A stretch of DNA of 64,000 bases from Clostridium punense (GTDB lineage: Bacteria; Bacillota; Clostridia; Clostridiales; Clostridiaceae). The stretch lies in NCBI RefSeq assembly GCF_017874425.1, contig NZ_JAGGLL010000004.1, positions 124,001-188,000 on the forward strand, read 5' to 3'. Position 1 is the stretch's first letter; each line of letters begins with the position of its first letter. Below, one piece after another: positions 44,454 to 54,156 of this stretch. The notes under the pieces were generated by a model. That model saw only the letters and a program-made list of their open reading frames with translations, did not search any database and had not been told where the DNA came from. The position numbers and the translations under genes were made by a program.

Positions 44454-46067
44454 ATGAATTCATTACTACTTATTCTTGGGGCAGTTGTAATTTTTCTATT
44501 GGCCTATGTTACTTACGGCGCTTGGCTTGCTAAGGAGTGGGGAATAGACCTAAATAGAAAAACACCAGCTCACACAAAGTATGACAATGTGGATTATGTA
44601 CCTGCAGATGCTAAAGTGCTTTTGGGGCACCACTTTTCTTCTATTGCTGGAGCAGGACCTATTACGGGACCTATCTTAGCTTCTATCTTTGGATGGTTAC
44701 CAGTATATTTATGGATAGTTATTGGAAGCGTTTTTGTAGGTGGAGTTCATGACTTTGGGTCTTTATTTGCATCAATAAGACACGAAGGAAAATCTATCGG
44801 AGAAATAATTCGAACAACTTTAGGAACAAAAGGGAAGAAATTGTTTAATATTTTTGCATGGGCAACGTTAATTCTAGTGGTTGCTGCTTTTACAGACATC
44901 TGTGCCTCAACTTTTGCTTATGATCCTAATAATTTAACTGGAGCACAGGCAGGAACCGCATCTATTTTATTTATATTCTTAGCAATGTTATTTGGATTCT
45001 TTGTATACAGAAAAGGAGCTAAGCTTAGTCTTGCTACAATAGTCGGTGTTGCACTACTATTTTTCTGTGTTTGGATTGGTTATGAGTATCCATTTGTAAA
45101 ACTTTCAAAAATGGGATGGAATATTGTACTTATTATTTATATTACTTTAGCCTCCATATTACCAGTTTGGATATTGTTACAACCTAGAGATTATTTATGC
45201 TCCTTCTTACTATATGCAATGCTTGCAGGTGGATTAGTTGGTATTTTTATTACTCATCCAACTATGGAGATTCCAGCATTTGTTGGATTTACAGTTAAAA
45301 ATCAGACTTTATTCCCATTCTTATTTGTTACTGTTGCTTGTGGAGCAGTTTCAGGATTCCATGCACTTGTAGGTTCAGGCACTTCTTCTAAGCAACTAAA
45401 TAAAGAAGGAGATGCTAAGTTTGTAGGCTATGGAGCTATGCTTATAGAGGGAATTGTAGCTGTTATAGCACTTATTGCAGTTGGGTATGTAGCAAAGGCA
45501 GAGGGTACACCAGCTAATATATTTGCAAATGGACTAGCTCACTTTATGAATAGTTTTGGACTTTCAGTAGAAGTTGGAAAAGTTTTTGTTATTTTAGCTT
45601 TCTCAGCCTTTGCATTAACAAGTTTAGATACAGCTACTAGAATTGGTAGATATATATTCCAAGAATTCTTTGATGAGGCGTCAGAGGGAACAAAGAAAAT
45701 AGGTCAAAATATATATGTATCTACCATAGTTACTGTGGCAGCTTCCTGTGCTATATTAGTATATGGATACTCGAAAATATGGCCAATTTTTGGCTCAGCG
45801 AACCAATTGCTGGCAGCACTTGCATTACTAGCATTAACTTCTTGGTTTGTGAGCATGGGGAAAAAGACTTCAATGGTTCTAGTGCCTATGATATTAATGT
45901 TCTGTGTAACTCTTTCTGCATTAGCATTATTAATTAAGCAATATATATTTGGAGCAACAACCAATTTTATCTTAGGAATATTTGCAATAGTATTATTTGT
46001 GCTAGCTATTATACTTTTGATAGAAGCCTACAATGTATTTATTAAAAAAAAGATTGTTAAAAAATAA
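44454..46067 (+). CDS. cstA: Carbon starvation protein CstA family
   Basis: 537 aa, about 15 hydrophobic segments. Signature blocks DNVDYVPADAKVLLGHHFSS, IAGAGPITGPILASIFGWLP, GSVFVGGVHDFGSL, CGAVSGFHALVGSGTSSKQL and LTSLDTATRIGRYIFQE are conserved. Family members import peptides or pyruvate when carbon is scarce. The shorter form without the long enteric C-terminus is usual in Clostridia. AAGGAGG site. Ends with a terminator. Confidence 0.94.
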   Translation: MNSLLLILGAVVIFLLAYVTYGAWLAKEWGIDLNRKTPAHTKYDNVDYVPADAKVLLGHHFSSIAGAGPITGPILASIFGWLPVYLWIVIGSVFVGGVHDFGSLFASIRHEGKSIGEIIRTTLGTKGKKLFNIFAWATLILVVAAFTDICASTFAYDPNNLTGAQAGTASILFIFLAMLFGFFVYRKGAKLSLATIVGVALLFFCVWIGYEYPFVKLSKMGWNIVLIIYITLASILPVWILLQPRDYLCSFLLYAMLAGGLVGIFITHPTMEIPAFVGFTVKNQTLFPFLFVTVACGAVSGFHALVGSGTSSKQLNKEGDAKFVGYGAMLIEGIVAVIALIAVGYVAKAEGTPANIFANGLAHFMNSFGLSVEVGKVFVILAFSAFALTSLDTATRIGRYIFQEFFDEASEGTKKIGQNIYVSTIVTVAASCAILVYGYSKIWPIFGSANQLLAALALLALTSWFVSMGKKTSMVLVPMILMFCVTLSALALLIKQYIFGATTNFILGIFAIVLFVLAIILLIEAYNVFIKKKIVKK

Positions 46068-46088
46068 TAAAACTTATTATTAAAATCT

Positions 46089-46134
46089 AGCCCCATATTT
46101 CTTGAATTAAGAAATATGGGGCTTAGGTTTTTGT
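46089..46134. terminator. Terminator after cstA
   Basis: Perfect 15-base arms AGCCCCATATTTCTT (46089-46103) and complement (46109-46123), 5-base loop, T-rich tail. Confidence 0.92.
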
Positions 46135-46267
46135 ACAATATAATTATAAAACTTAAATTAAATGAACTTATTTAATTCTTTAAGCTTTTGGAAGTACCAA
46201 AGAATTAAAAGTAAAACTCATTAAGGATAATTAATCTAAGCATTTGTAAAATAATCATATTAAAAAA

Positions 46268-47497
46268 TTAAAATGCCCAGTTACCATTTTGGAATACATA
46301 AGATTCATTTCCAGCTTCATCAATTCCTATAATTGATAGATCTTCAGTTCCAATCATGAAATCCACGTGAGCTAGAGAATAGTTTCCACCAGCCTTTTCA
46401 AGTTCTTCCTCACTCATTTTTTCTCCATCTTTTATACAAAGAGAATAAGCTCTTCCTATGGCTAAATGACAAGAAGCATTTTCATCATATAGAGTGTTGT
46501 AGAAAATAATGCCACTATTAGAAATTGGTGAGTTATAAGGAACTAGTGCTACTTCTCCAAGATAATGAGAACCTTCATCAGTTCCTACAAGATGCTTCAA
46601 TGTATCATATCCTGTTTCAGCAGTAAAGTCCACAATTCTTCCATCTTTAAAAGTAATAGAAAAATTATCAATTAAATTTCCACCATAATTAAGTGGTTTA
46701 GAACTATAAACTATACCATTAACTCCAGTTTTTTTAGGCATAGAAAATACTTCTTCAGTAGGCATGTTTGCAATAAACTCTACTCCACGCTCATTATTTT
46801 CTGCTCCACCAACCCAAAGATGATTTTCAGGAAGTTCTAGATGAAGATCAGTTCCTTTTAAGTTTTTAAAATGAAGTGCTTTGAAGTTTTTACCATTTAA
46901 ATAATCCATTTTTTCTTTTAAATTCTTTTTATGGTTTTCCCAAGCTAGAACTGGATCTTCTTGATCTACTCTAACTATTTTAAATATTGCATCCCAAAGT
47001 TTTTCAATTGATTCCTCAGAAGAAACTCCAGGGAATACTTTAGATGCCCATCCCTCAGTAGGAATGGATACTATAGACCAAGAGTTTTGATTGCTCATAA
47101 GTCTTGCGTTAAATTGCTTAAGTGCCATGGAACGAGTTTTTTGAGATTTTGCGATTCTATCTGGATTAACATCCTTTAATAACTCAGGATTAGATGCAGA
47201 AATGCTTAAGAAGCCTGCACCTTGCTCTGCATAATGCATATAGGAATCTATCTGCCATTGTGGCATAGTTTCAAATATCTCATCGGGACCTTTCATAAAT
47301 CTGATTTTTGCAGATTGTTCATCACCCCAATGAACTATAACTTCTTTTGCTCCAGCATCATAGGCCTCTTCCATAATCATTCTTGTAAAAGGAGCACACT
47401 CAATAGGAGACATGATAACAAGTATTTGATTCTTTTGAAGATTAATACCAGTTTTCACAGCTAAAGTTGCATACTTCTTTAAAAAGTCTTTATTCAT
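46268..47497 (-). CDS. M29 family aminopeptidase
   Basis: 409 aa, AmpS/PepS type. N-terminal YATLAVKTGINLQKNQILVI, the RTRSMALKQFNARLM region, then the metal-site segment GGAENNERGVEFIANMPTEE, VFSMPKKTGVNG and C-terminal NASCHLAIGRAYSLC, HVDFMIG (His and Asp) are conserved. It releases N-terminal residues from short peptides. AGGTG site before ATG. It continues the peptide theme of this region on the opposite strand. Confidence 0.94.
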   Translation of the reverse strand: MNKDFLKKYATLAVKTGINLQKNQILVIMSPIECAPFTRMIMEEAYDAGAKEVIVHWGDEQSAKIRFMKGPDEIFETMPQWQIDSYMHYAEQGAGFLSISASNPELLKDVNPDRIAKSQKTRSMALKQFNARLMSNQNSWSIVSIPTEGWASKVFPGVSSEESIEKLWDAIFKIVRVDQEDPVLAWENHKKNLKEKMDYLNGKNFKALHFKNLKGTDLHLELPENHLWVGGAENNERGVEFIANMPTEEVFSMPKKTGVNGIVYSSKPLNYGGNLIDNFSITFKDGRIVDFTAETGYDTLKHLVGTDEGSHYLGEVALVPYNSPISNSGIIFYNTLYDENASCHLAIGRAYSLCIKDGEKMSEEELEKAGGNYSLAHVDFMIGTEDLSIIGIDEAGNESYVFQNGNWAF

Positions 47498-47629
47498 AAA
47501 TTACACCTGCTTTCTATGTAATGCTTTACCATTATATTTTCACATATATTTGAAATTTTTACTATATAATTTATTAAATAAATTTTAAAAAAATAACAAA
47601 AAATAGTATTGAAATTATAATAAATAGTG

Positions 47630-47674
47630 TATAATATAAACAAGGTATCACATAGTTATTAAAACTATGTGATA
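47630..47674 (+). promoter_or_regulatory. Promoter -10 and operator dyad before the hemolysin III gene
   Basis: TATAAT (47630-47635) followed by perfect 12-base arms TATCACATAGTT (47646-47657) / AACTATGTGATA (47663-47674), 5-base spacer. The TATCACATA half-site is shared with the gap operator at 11117-11147. No good -35 is found at 17 bases. Confidence 0.55.
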
Positions 47675-47703
47675 AAGTTATGTTAAATGGAGGTTGTAGT
47701 AAT

Positions 47704-48357
47704 ATGAAAAAATTTAGAGAACCAGTTAGTGGTTTCACACACTTATTTGGAGCAGTTGTTTCCTTAGTGGGGCTTGTAGCCCTATTGTACAAACAACTAA
47801 CCATGGGGAAGTATACTAGCTTTAGCATTTTTGCTACTTTAGTTTTTGGATTAAGTTTAGTATTTCTTTATACAGCAAGTTGTACTTATCATCTAGTAGT
47901 TTCAAAAGAAGGAGTAATAAGATTCTTAAGAAAACTAGATCATTCTATGATTTTTATACTTATTGCAGGTACTTATACTCCTATATGTTTAATAGCTTTA
48001 GAATCCTACTGGAGATGGGGGATTTTCTTTACAATTTGGACTTTAGCCATACTTGGTATAATATTTAAGTTCTTATGGATTGATTGTCCATCTTGGCTAT
48101 CTGCTACTTTATATGTAGGAATGGGATGGCTAGCTATAATTGCATTCTCTCCTTTATTAAGAGCCATCGGAGCTGCAGGGGTTAAATATTTACTGCTTGG
48201 AGGAATTTTATATACTGTTGGTGCTGTATTTTATTGTTTGGAGAAAAATGGTACAAAAAGAACTTTTGGAGCTCATGAAATCTTTCATATTTTTGTGCTA
48301 TTAGGGAGCTTAAGTCACTATTGGCTAGTTTTCAAATATATTTTAACTTTAGCATAA
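47704..48357 (+). CDS. Hemolysin III / YqfA (PAQR) family membrane protein
   Basis: 217 aa, seven hydrophobic segments. EPVSGFTHLFGAVVSLVGLV, SCTYHLV (His), LDHSMIFILIAGTYTPICL (Asp, His) and the C-terminal GAHEIFHIFVLLGSLSHYW (three His) give the PAQR zinc site. Physiological role in bacteria is uncertain (membrane lipid homeostasis is suggested for the family). ATG 47704 is behind TGGAGG; eight codons upstream are not used. Confidence 0.92.
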   Translation: MKKFREPVSGFTHLFGAVVSLVGLVALLYKQLTMGKYTSFSIFATLVFGLSLVFLYTASCTYHLVVSKEGVIRFLRKLDHSMIFILIAGTYTPICLIALESYWRWGIFFTIWTLAILGIIFKFLWIDCPSWLSATLYVGMGWLAIIAFSPLLRAIGAAGVKYLLLGGILYTVGAVFYCLEKNGTKRTFGAHEIFHIFVLLGSLSHYWLVFKYILTLA

Positions 48358-48408
48358 GAGACCCTGTTAGAAAAACTATTTTAATATATAATAAAAACTT
48401 ATATTAAT

Positions 48409-48466
48409 GAAAAGAGAGGTGAATTAATTTCTTATATAAACTCATCTCTCTTTTCCCTTTCTGTTT
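48409..48466 (+). terminator. Terminator after the hemolysin III gene
   Basis: GAAAAGAGAG (48409-48418) pairs with CTCTCTTTTC (48446-48455), followed by a T-rich run. Confidence 0.83.
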
Positions 48467-48898
48467 TCTTAAAAAACTTAATGTGGTTTGTTAAAATAAC
48501 TTCTAGTAAATTTTATAAATACAAAATTGCTCCATGCACAAGTAGAAAAATTAAAGGTAACATGGAAAAAATACATTATAATCCATTGAAAAAGAGCAGG
48601 AAAAGAAGTATAATGAAATTAGTAAATTTTGTGAAGTTTTTAGTTCATATTTTTAAAATAATAATTTATCATATATATAATAGATACTTGTGGACCTTTT
48701 ATGGTCTTTTTTTATAACCTTTTATCATTTTAAGTGGAATAACTTTGACTATTATTTAGTAGGAATAAGAATGTAAGTATATAATTTGTTAAATATTGAA
48801 ATTTTTCGCTTATAATATTATAAAATATGGAAACTCTATTTATGAAGTTATTATTTTTCTTGCATTAAGAAAGTATTACAGTTATAGGAGGACATTTT
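48467..48898. other. Intergenic region before the Spo0E-like gene
   Basis: No supported gene. A 78-codon frame (48481-48717) lacks a ribosome site and looks random. A short stem GGACC/GGTC with a long T run at about 48691-48715 resembles a terminator. Confidence 0.45.
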
Positions 48899-49090
48899 AT
48901 GGAGCAATTAGATGACAAATTAGTGGAACTTGCTAAACGTATAGAAGAAGTTAGAGAGATATTAAATGAAGCTTGCATAACTTCAGAAGATGAAGAGAAA
49001 ACACTTTTTATTAGTCAACTTTTAGATGATTTAATTGTGGAATACTTTAAAGTAGTGCAAGAAGATAGAGATAAACTAAAGAGTGAATAA
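48899..49090 (+). CDS. Spo0E-like sporulation phosphatase family protein
   Basis: 63 aa, two predicted helices. The second helix reads FISQLLDDLIVEYFK, matching the S-Q-x-L-D-x-L-I-x-x-Y signature of Spo0E-like aspartyl-phosphate phosphatases, which dephosphorylate Spo0A~P and delay sporulation. Length is typical. AGGAGG precedes ATG. Position 49090 is followed at 49118 by a terminator. Confidence 0.8.
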   Translation: MEQLDDKLVELAKRIEEVREILNEACITSEDEEKTLFISQLLDDLIVEYFKVVQEDRDKLKSE

Positions 49091-49117
49091 TGACAAAATA
49101 GATTAACAAATGTAAAT

Positions 49118-49160
49118 CCCATGCCAAAGTAAATTTAGCATGGGCTTTGTTTTAGTTTTT
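49118..49160. terminator. Bidirectional terminator
   Basis: CCCATGC (49118-49124) pairs with GCATGGG (49138-49144), with T-rich tail on the plus strand. It lies between the Spo0E-like gene and the leftward gerW gene. Confidence 0.8.
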
Positions 49161-49652
49161 TTGATTAGATGAATTCTGTTTGTTTGCTGAACCTTGTGCT
49201 TTGTTTTGTGAAGAACCACTTCCTTCACTACCTTGTTGACCTTGTTGTGATCCTTGACCATTGCCTTGGTTCATCATTCCACCACCAGAAAAACTTTGAC
49301 TTAAGCTAGAAACAGCCTCTGGAAGTTTGTTCATTAATTGTTCCATATTACTCTTTTCATTAACAGGAAGCATTGATACTGAATCATTTTCAATAACCAC
49401 AACTGCACTTGTTGTTACTCTAGCGCCTAATCCTACACCATTTGTAGCATTATTAGCATTATTTGATCCGCTATTTTGCAGCTTAGTTGACATACCTGTG
49501 CTACCATAGCCCATAGTTACTGACATAACAGGAACTAAGGTTTTGTTTCCTACTGAAAGAGGGTTTCCTAGTACTGTATCTGTGCTGACAAAATCATGAA
49601 GATCAGTAAATAAAGTATCCATGTTATTTGTAAATGATGTATTTTCGTTCAT
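49152..49652 (-). CDS. gerW: Sporulation protein GerW/YtfJ
   Basis: 166 aa. The conserved YtfJ core reads VLGNPLSVGNKTLVPVMSVT, MGYGSTG, then GLGARVTTSAVVVIENDSVS, and the C-terminus is a Gly/Gln/Ser/Asn-rich tail. YtfJ is required for normal spore germination in Bacillus. AAAGGAGGA site. It follows the DUF2953 gene by 14 bases, an old conserved pair in Firmicutes. Confidence 0.95.
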   Translation of the reverse strand: MNENTSFTNNMDTLFTDLHDFVSTDTVLGNPLSVGNKTLVPVMSVTMGYGSTGMSTKLQNSGSNNANNATNGVGLGARVTTSAVVVIENDSVSMLPVNEKSNMEQLMNKLPEAVSSLSQSFSGGGMMNQGNGQGSQQGQQGSEGSGSSQNKAQGSANKQNSSNQKN

Positions 49653-49666
49653 ATCAATTTCCTCCT

Positions 49667-50224
49667 TTATTTAGCCCCTTGTAAAACAGGGGATAGTGAA
49701 CTCTGATTTTTATAGTTTAATAATATTTTCAGAGTAGGTATTGATCTAAAGGTTCCCATGGCATATATTTTTCCGTAATCATAATCTGTATTAAAGTCAG
49801 CATTATTGCTAAGCTCTACACCTTGTATATGGTCACAGACTAATTCTGTAGCTCCAAAAATCATACCAGTAATGGATGGATCTACAAAACCATAAGAAGC
49901 ATTTATTTTTAAAAATGAAGGATTTAAACTTTTTACAAGTTTAAAATAATTTGAAAAGCTTCCATTTTTACCTTCTAAACTTTTACTTAATATTTTAAAA
50001 TTAAATACATACACATTAATGGTAGTTGTATCATCATTTTTGTTAATTGTGGATTTAAGTAAAGAGTTCATCCAGCGAATAATTAGTTGAAAATTTTTAG
50101 GTTCCTCAAAATTATAGTTAAAAAATGCTTTTATTGGAACTAGTATTAACAATACTGAAAACAAAATTAAAATAGTAGCTAAAATCCATATTAAAAATAA
50201 AAGAAAGATAGTTAAAATGTACAT
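49667..50224 (-). CDS. DUF2953 family membrane protein
   Basis: 185 aa. One N-terminal hydrophobic helix (about residues 5-32), a middle domain, and the conserved SYGFVDPSITGMIFGAT-type block that is typical of DUF2953. Function unknown; it is usually next to ytfJ and so linked to sporulation. First gene of the pair; GGAGAT site. Confidence 0.88.
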   Translation of the reverse strand: MYILTIFLLFLIWILATILILFSVLLILVPIKAFFNYNFEEPKNFQLIIRWMNSLLKSTINKNDDTTTINVYVFNFKILSKSLEGKNGSFSNYFKLVKSLNPSFLKINASYGFVDPSITGMIFGATELVCDHIQGVELSNNADFNTDYDYGKIYAMGTFRSIPTLKILLNYKNQSSLSPVLQGAK

Positions 50225-50487
50225 AATAACATCTCCATTGCATAATTAATGTGATACGAAACATGCTTCATAGTTATTATGGCTCTAAATGTAAAAAGTA
50301 TTAGATGTAAATTATAGATAAGTTATCATAACTTAATATAATTGTAAGAGAGCAGATTATATGTATTTAAGTAACAAAAAATTGGGTAAGATTGTAATTA
50401 AAATTAAACTTGTATATTTAGGTTGGAATTTAGATAGGTTTAGTAGAAGTTTGTTAGAGGTAGTAAAAATAACATGCTTCAAGATAA

Positions 50488-50535
50488 AAAACAAGAAATC
50501 TACCCTGAAAGGATAAATTTCTTGTTTTGAAAATT
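50488..50535. terminator. Terminator after the NCS2 permease
   Basis: AAAACAAGAAAT (50488-50499) pairs with ATTTCTTGTTTT (50517-50528). The rest of the 310-base gap 50225-50535 holds nothing I can name. Confidence 0.85.
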
Positions 50536-51831
50536 TTAATGTATAAAAAATTTTAATAAGAATAACAAACCAATTATATAAGTGGCAGGTGTAATTTCTC
50601 TGTATTTGCCAGTTGACAATTTTATTATAACGTAAGAAATCATACCAAAAGCAATACCATCAGCAATGCTGTAAGTCATAGGCATTGTAATTAAAGTTAT
50701 AAATGCTGGAATTGCATTAGAAAAATCAGTCAAATCTATATCTTTTATTGGTTCAAGCATAAATAGTCCAACTAGAATCAAAGCTGGTGAAGTTGCTGGT
50801 GAAGGTATCATTAAGAATATTGGAGATAAGAATAATGCGATTATAAACATCACTGAAGTTGACACAGCAGTAAGTCCAGTCCTTCCACCTTCTGCAACAC
50901 CAGAAGCACTTTCTACATAAGCAGTTAAGGCACTAGTTCCAAGACAAGCTCCAAGAGTTGTTCCAATTGCATCAGCAAGTAAGGCTTGTTTTGCTCTAGG
51001 TACATTACCATTAGCATCTAACATATTAGCCTTAGTTGCTACACCTACAAGGGTTCCTATGGTATCAAACATGTCCATAAATAATAATGTGAACAATACA
51101 ATAGCCATATCAACAGAAAAAACATGATTCCATTCAAAATTTAAAAAAGTTGGGGCCATTGAAGGTGGCATACTTAAAATACTTTTTGGTATTTGAGTTA
51201 TTCCCATAGGTATTCCGATTATTGTAGTTGCTATAATACCAATAAGTAAGGCTCCCTTAACTTTTCTAGCAACTAAAATGCTGGTTAGAATAATTCCTAT
51301 AATAGCAAGTACTGTATATGGATCTCTTAGGTTTCCAAGAGAAAGAAGACCGCCACCTTCAGGATGAACAACAATACGTGCATTATCAAGTCCTAGAATT
51401 GCTATAAAAAGACCAATACCTACTGAGATAGCTCTTTTAATATTTAGAGGAAGACTATTTATAATAGCTTCACGAACATTAAACATAGTTAATAGTATAA
51501 AAATTATACCTTCAAGGAATACAGCAGTCATGGCAAATTGCCAAGAGTACCCCATAACTGTGCACACAGTAAAGGCAAGAAATGCATTAAGTCCCATACC
51601 TGGAGCTGCGGCAAAAGGTAGCTTTGCATAAACTCCTATTAATAAGGTTGCAACAATTGAGGAAATAGCTGTAGCAGTAAATACTGCACCAAAGTCCATA
51701 CCAGCTTGAGATAAAATACTTGGATTTACAACTAGTATGTAAGCCATTGTCATAAAGGTAGTTATACCTGCAAATATTTCAGTTTTAAAGTTTGTATTAT
51801 TTTCCTTTAATTTAAAGTAAGATTCAAACAT
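50536..51831 (-). CDS. NCS2 family purine permease (AzgA/PbuG type)
   Basis: 431 aa, about 13 hydrophobic segments. Family blocks: TEIFAGITTFMTMAYILVVN, AAPGMGLNAFLAFTVC, ALLADAIGTTLGACLGTS and ESASGVAEGGRTGLTAV. These belong to the AzgA-like branch that imports hypoxanthine, guanine or adenine. A PurBox lies upstream at 51913-51925, which supports purine transport. Start ATG 51831 behind AAGGAG. Confidence 0.93.
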   Translation of the reverse strand: MFESYFKLKENNTNFKTEIFAGITTFMTMAYILVVNPSILSQAGMDFGAVFTATAISSIVATLLIGVYAKLPFAAAPGMGLNAFLAFTVCTVMGYSWQFAMTAVFLEGIIFILLTMFNVREAIINSLPLNIKRAISVGIGLFIAILGLDNARIVVHPEGGGLLSLGNLRDPYTVLAIIGIILTSILVARKVKGALLIGIIATTIIGIPMGITQIPKSILSMPPSMAPTFLNFEWNHVFSVDMAIVLFTLLFMDMFDTIGTLVGVATKANMLDANGNVPRAKQALLADAIGTTLGACLGTSALTAYVESASGVAEGGRTGLTAVSTSVMFIIALFLSPIFLMIPSPATSPALILVGLFMLEPIKDIDLTDFSNAIPAFITLITMPMTYSIADGIAFGMISYVIIKLSTGKYREITPATYIIGLLFLLKFFIH

Positions 51832-51912
51832 ATTTTATTTCTCCTTTTATGAATTTATAATTCCTTAGTACCCGTGTTTATATTATCAAATAAGTAGAAG
51901 TTTATCAAGAGA

Positions 51913-51925
51913 AAATCCGAACATT
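51913..51925. promoter_or_regulatory. PurBox, putative PurR binding site
   Basis: AAATCCGAACATT matches the Firmicute PurBox consensus A-WWW-CCGAAC-WW-T at every position, with a partial inverted copy (TCGAAAATGTTCG on the other strand) overlapping. It is 82 bases upstream of the NCS2 permease start. No purine riboswitch is seen here. Confidence 0.75.
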
Positions 51926-52069
51926 TTCGATAAAAAACAACAAAATGTTTAGAAAGCCTTAAGCAATAATGTGTGTTGATAATATGAAATTAAAATTTTA
52001 CAAATAACTTTGTATTTGTGTTCATATCCTATTATAATGAAAGTGATAAAGTTGTAAGGGGTGAAGGTT

Positions 52070-53941
52070 GTGGCATTAAATAGTATAAAAGATTCGGTGC
52101 AGGAGGTAGCAGAGGCTATTTCTGCAGTGCTTCATGTAGATGTTACTATAATTGATAATAAATTTGAAAGAATTGCTGCTACTGGACATTATAAAAAGCT
52201 TATAGGGAATAAAATCCCTTCAAAGTGTTTGTTTGAATTTATTTTGAAGGAAAAAAGACCCCTTTATATAAAGAGGAATCCGGCAAATGATGATGAGTAT
52301 ATAACAAACCTAGTATGCAATACCTGTGAAGCAAAAGATACTTGTACTGAGTTTGCTACTGTAGGGTATCCTATCATGAAAAGTGAAGAGGTAATTGGCA
52401 TTATTGGTATAAATGTATTTGATGAAAAACAATGTGATATAATTTCCAAGGACTTTAATTCTATGATTGTATTTTTAAATAAGTTAAGTACTTTATTAGT
52501 TGGAAACATTGTGTATAAGGATACAATTAAAAATCTTGAGATACAAAAAGAAGAAACCAATCATATTATTGATAGTTTAAATGATGGTATTTTATGCATT
52601 GATAATAATGGTTTTGTAAAATACTTAAATAGAAAAGGTGAAAAACTTTTAGACGTATCAGAGGCCTACATAAAAAATAATCATGTAAATGAGTTATTAC
52701 CTGATTTAAATGTAGGGTTACTAGGCAGGGAGTTTAAAGGAAAAGCTTTTAATTTTCATAGTAAGAAACAGAGCTTTATTGTAAAGAGTAGTCCAATTAT
52801 TTGGAGTGGGGAAAGAGTTAGTAATATAGTTCAATTTAATAAAAAGAGTGATGAGGTAAGAGCAGCTTATAGGTTGCTTGAAAGTAGCAATATAGTTAGA
52901 TTTGAAGATATTATAGGTGAAAGTAGCAGTATAAGAAATGTAAAACTCATGGCAAAAACTATTGCGAAAACAGATTCAACAGTTTTATTAAGAGGAGAAA
53001 GTGGTACAGGCAAAGAACTTTTTGCTAGATCCATACACTATGAAAGCAATAGAGAAGAGGCGCCTTTTATTGCGGTGAACTGTGCATCTATCCCAGATAA
53101 CTTATTAGAGAGTGAGTTTTTTGGTTATGAGGGAGGTGCTTTTTCTGGAGCAAGAAGAGAAGGGCAGATTGGAAAGTTTGAACTAGCTAGTGGAGGTACT
53201 ATATTTTTAGATGAAATTGGTGATCTACCACTACATCTTCAGCCAAAGATACTTAGAGTGCTGCAGGAGCATAGCTTTCGAAAAATCGGTGGAAAAGAAG
53301 AAATATATGTGGATGTAAGAGTTGTTGCAGCAACCAATAAGAATTTAGAAGCTATGGTTAAAAATGGTGAGTTTAGAGAGGATTTATATTATAGATTAAA
53401 TGTAATTCCTATCTATTTGCCTAGTCTTAAAGAGAGAGGCGAGGATATCTTTTTACTAACCAACTACTTATTAAATAAGTTTTGTTGTAGATTTAATATG
53501 AAGAGTAAAAAGATATCTGAAGATGTTAAGCACATATTCAGTCAGTACTCTTGGCCAGGGAATATAAGAGAGCTTGAGAATGTTATTGAGTATGCTGTAA
53601 ATATTGCTAAGGATGAAACTATTGGAATTGGAAGCTTACCGGTAAATTTTGCAGGTAAGAGTAGGCCTTTAGAATCTCAAAATATAAAATGTTCAAATTA
53701 TAACAGGCATTCTAATGAAGCCTATGATGAAAAAGAGGAGAGATTAAATATTATAATACCTAAAGAGCAATTAGTAAGTAAGGGATTAAAGGAATCTCTG
53801 GAGGAATTCGAAAAAAACATTTTAGTAGATATGCTAACCACCTATGGAAACCATAGTGAAGGAAAAAATAAAATAATAGAAGCTTTAAATATAGATTTAT
53901 CGACCTTATATAGAAAACTGAAAAAGTACAATTTGCAATAG
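52070..53941 (+). CDS. Sigma-54-dependent activator with Cys-rich sensor and PAS domain
   Basis: 623 aa. N-terminal sensor (residues about 1-150) with a cysteine group C-N-T-C-(x5)-C near 83-92, a PAS domain (about 165-260, [19 protein letters not shown]), an AAA+ domain with Walker A GESGTGKE and Walker [12 protein letters not shown], and a Fis-type helix-turn-helix at the end ([17 protein letters not shown]). The sigma-54 loop is GAFSGA, not GAFTGA. GTG 52070 follows AAGGGGTGAAGG. Its targets are probably the three repeats overlapping its own end and the promoter at 54156. Confidence 0.92.
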   Translation: MALNSIKDSVQEVAEAISAVLHVDVTIIDNKFERIAATGHYKKLIGNKIPSKCLFEFILKEKRPLYIKRNPANDDEYITNLVCNTCEAKDTCTEFATVGYPIMKSEEVIGIIGINVFDEKQCDIISKDFNSMIVFLNKLSTLLVGNIVYKDTIKNLEIQKEETNHIIDSLNDGILCIDNNGFVKYLNRKGEKLLDVSEAYIKNNHVNELLPDLNVGLLGREFKGKAFNFHSKKQSFIVKSSPIIWSGERVSNIVQFNKKSDEVRAAYRLLESSNIVRFEDIIGESSSIRNVKLMAKTIAKTDSTVLLRGESGTGKELFARSIHYESNREEAPFIAVNCASIPDNLLESEFFGYEGGAFSGARREGQIGKFELASGGTIFLDEIGDLPLHLQPKILRVLQEHSFRKIGGKEEIYVDVRVVAATNKNLEAMVKNGEFREDLYYRLNVIPIYLPSLKERGEDIFLLTNYLLNKFCCRFNMKSKKISEDVKHIFSQYSWPGNIRELENVIEYAVNIAKDETIGIGSLPVNFAGKSRPLESQNIKCSNYNRHSNEAYDEKEERLNIIIPKEQLVSKGLKESLEEFEKNILVDMLTTYGNHSEGKNKIIEALNIDLSTLYRKLKKYNLQ

Positions 53942-54001
53942 TGCGAAAAAATTGCAGGAATGCGAAAAAGTATTGTTATGTCTTTGCAATTGTGCAAAAA
54001 C
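53933..54001 (+). promoter_or_regulatory. Upstream activating sites, three 17-18 bp repeats
   Basis: TTGCAATAGTGCGAAAAA (53933-53950), TTGCAGGAATGCGAAAAA (53952-53969) and TTGCAATTGTGCAAAAA (53984-54000). Each is a dyad of the form TTGCA-N4-TGC(A/G)AA; the third is perfect. They overlap the regulator stop codon and lie 155-225 bases upstream of a sigma-54 promoter, the usual range for enhancer sites. Confidence 0.8.
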
Positions 54002-54083
54002 AAAAATGAAATTTTAGAAAAAGAACTCTATAAATAGATTTTTAAATTATTGAACTGTCAGTAAGTTTGATTTAGGATACGAG

Positions 54084-54120
54084 TTAAGCCCCTAGCCTTC
54101 TCATTTGGCTAGGGGCTTAA
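54084..54120 (+). terminator. Terminator after the sigma-54 activator
   Basis: 14-base arms TTAAGCCCCTAGCC (54084-54097) and complement (54107-54120), 9-base loop. The T run is short. Confidence 0.85.
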
Positions 54121-54156
54121 AGTTTATATTAAAAAACTACATTTAGGATAAAATGT

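Noticed and set aside
48481-48717. 78-codon open frame on the plus strand
   Set aside because: No ribosome site before its ATG, Lys/Tyr/Phe-rich random composition, and no family resemblance. It lies in AT-rich spacer.
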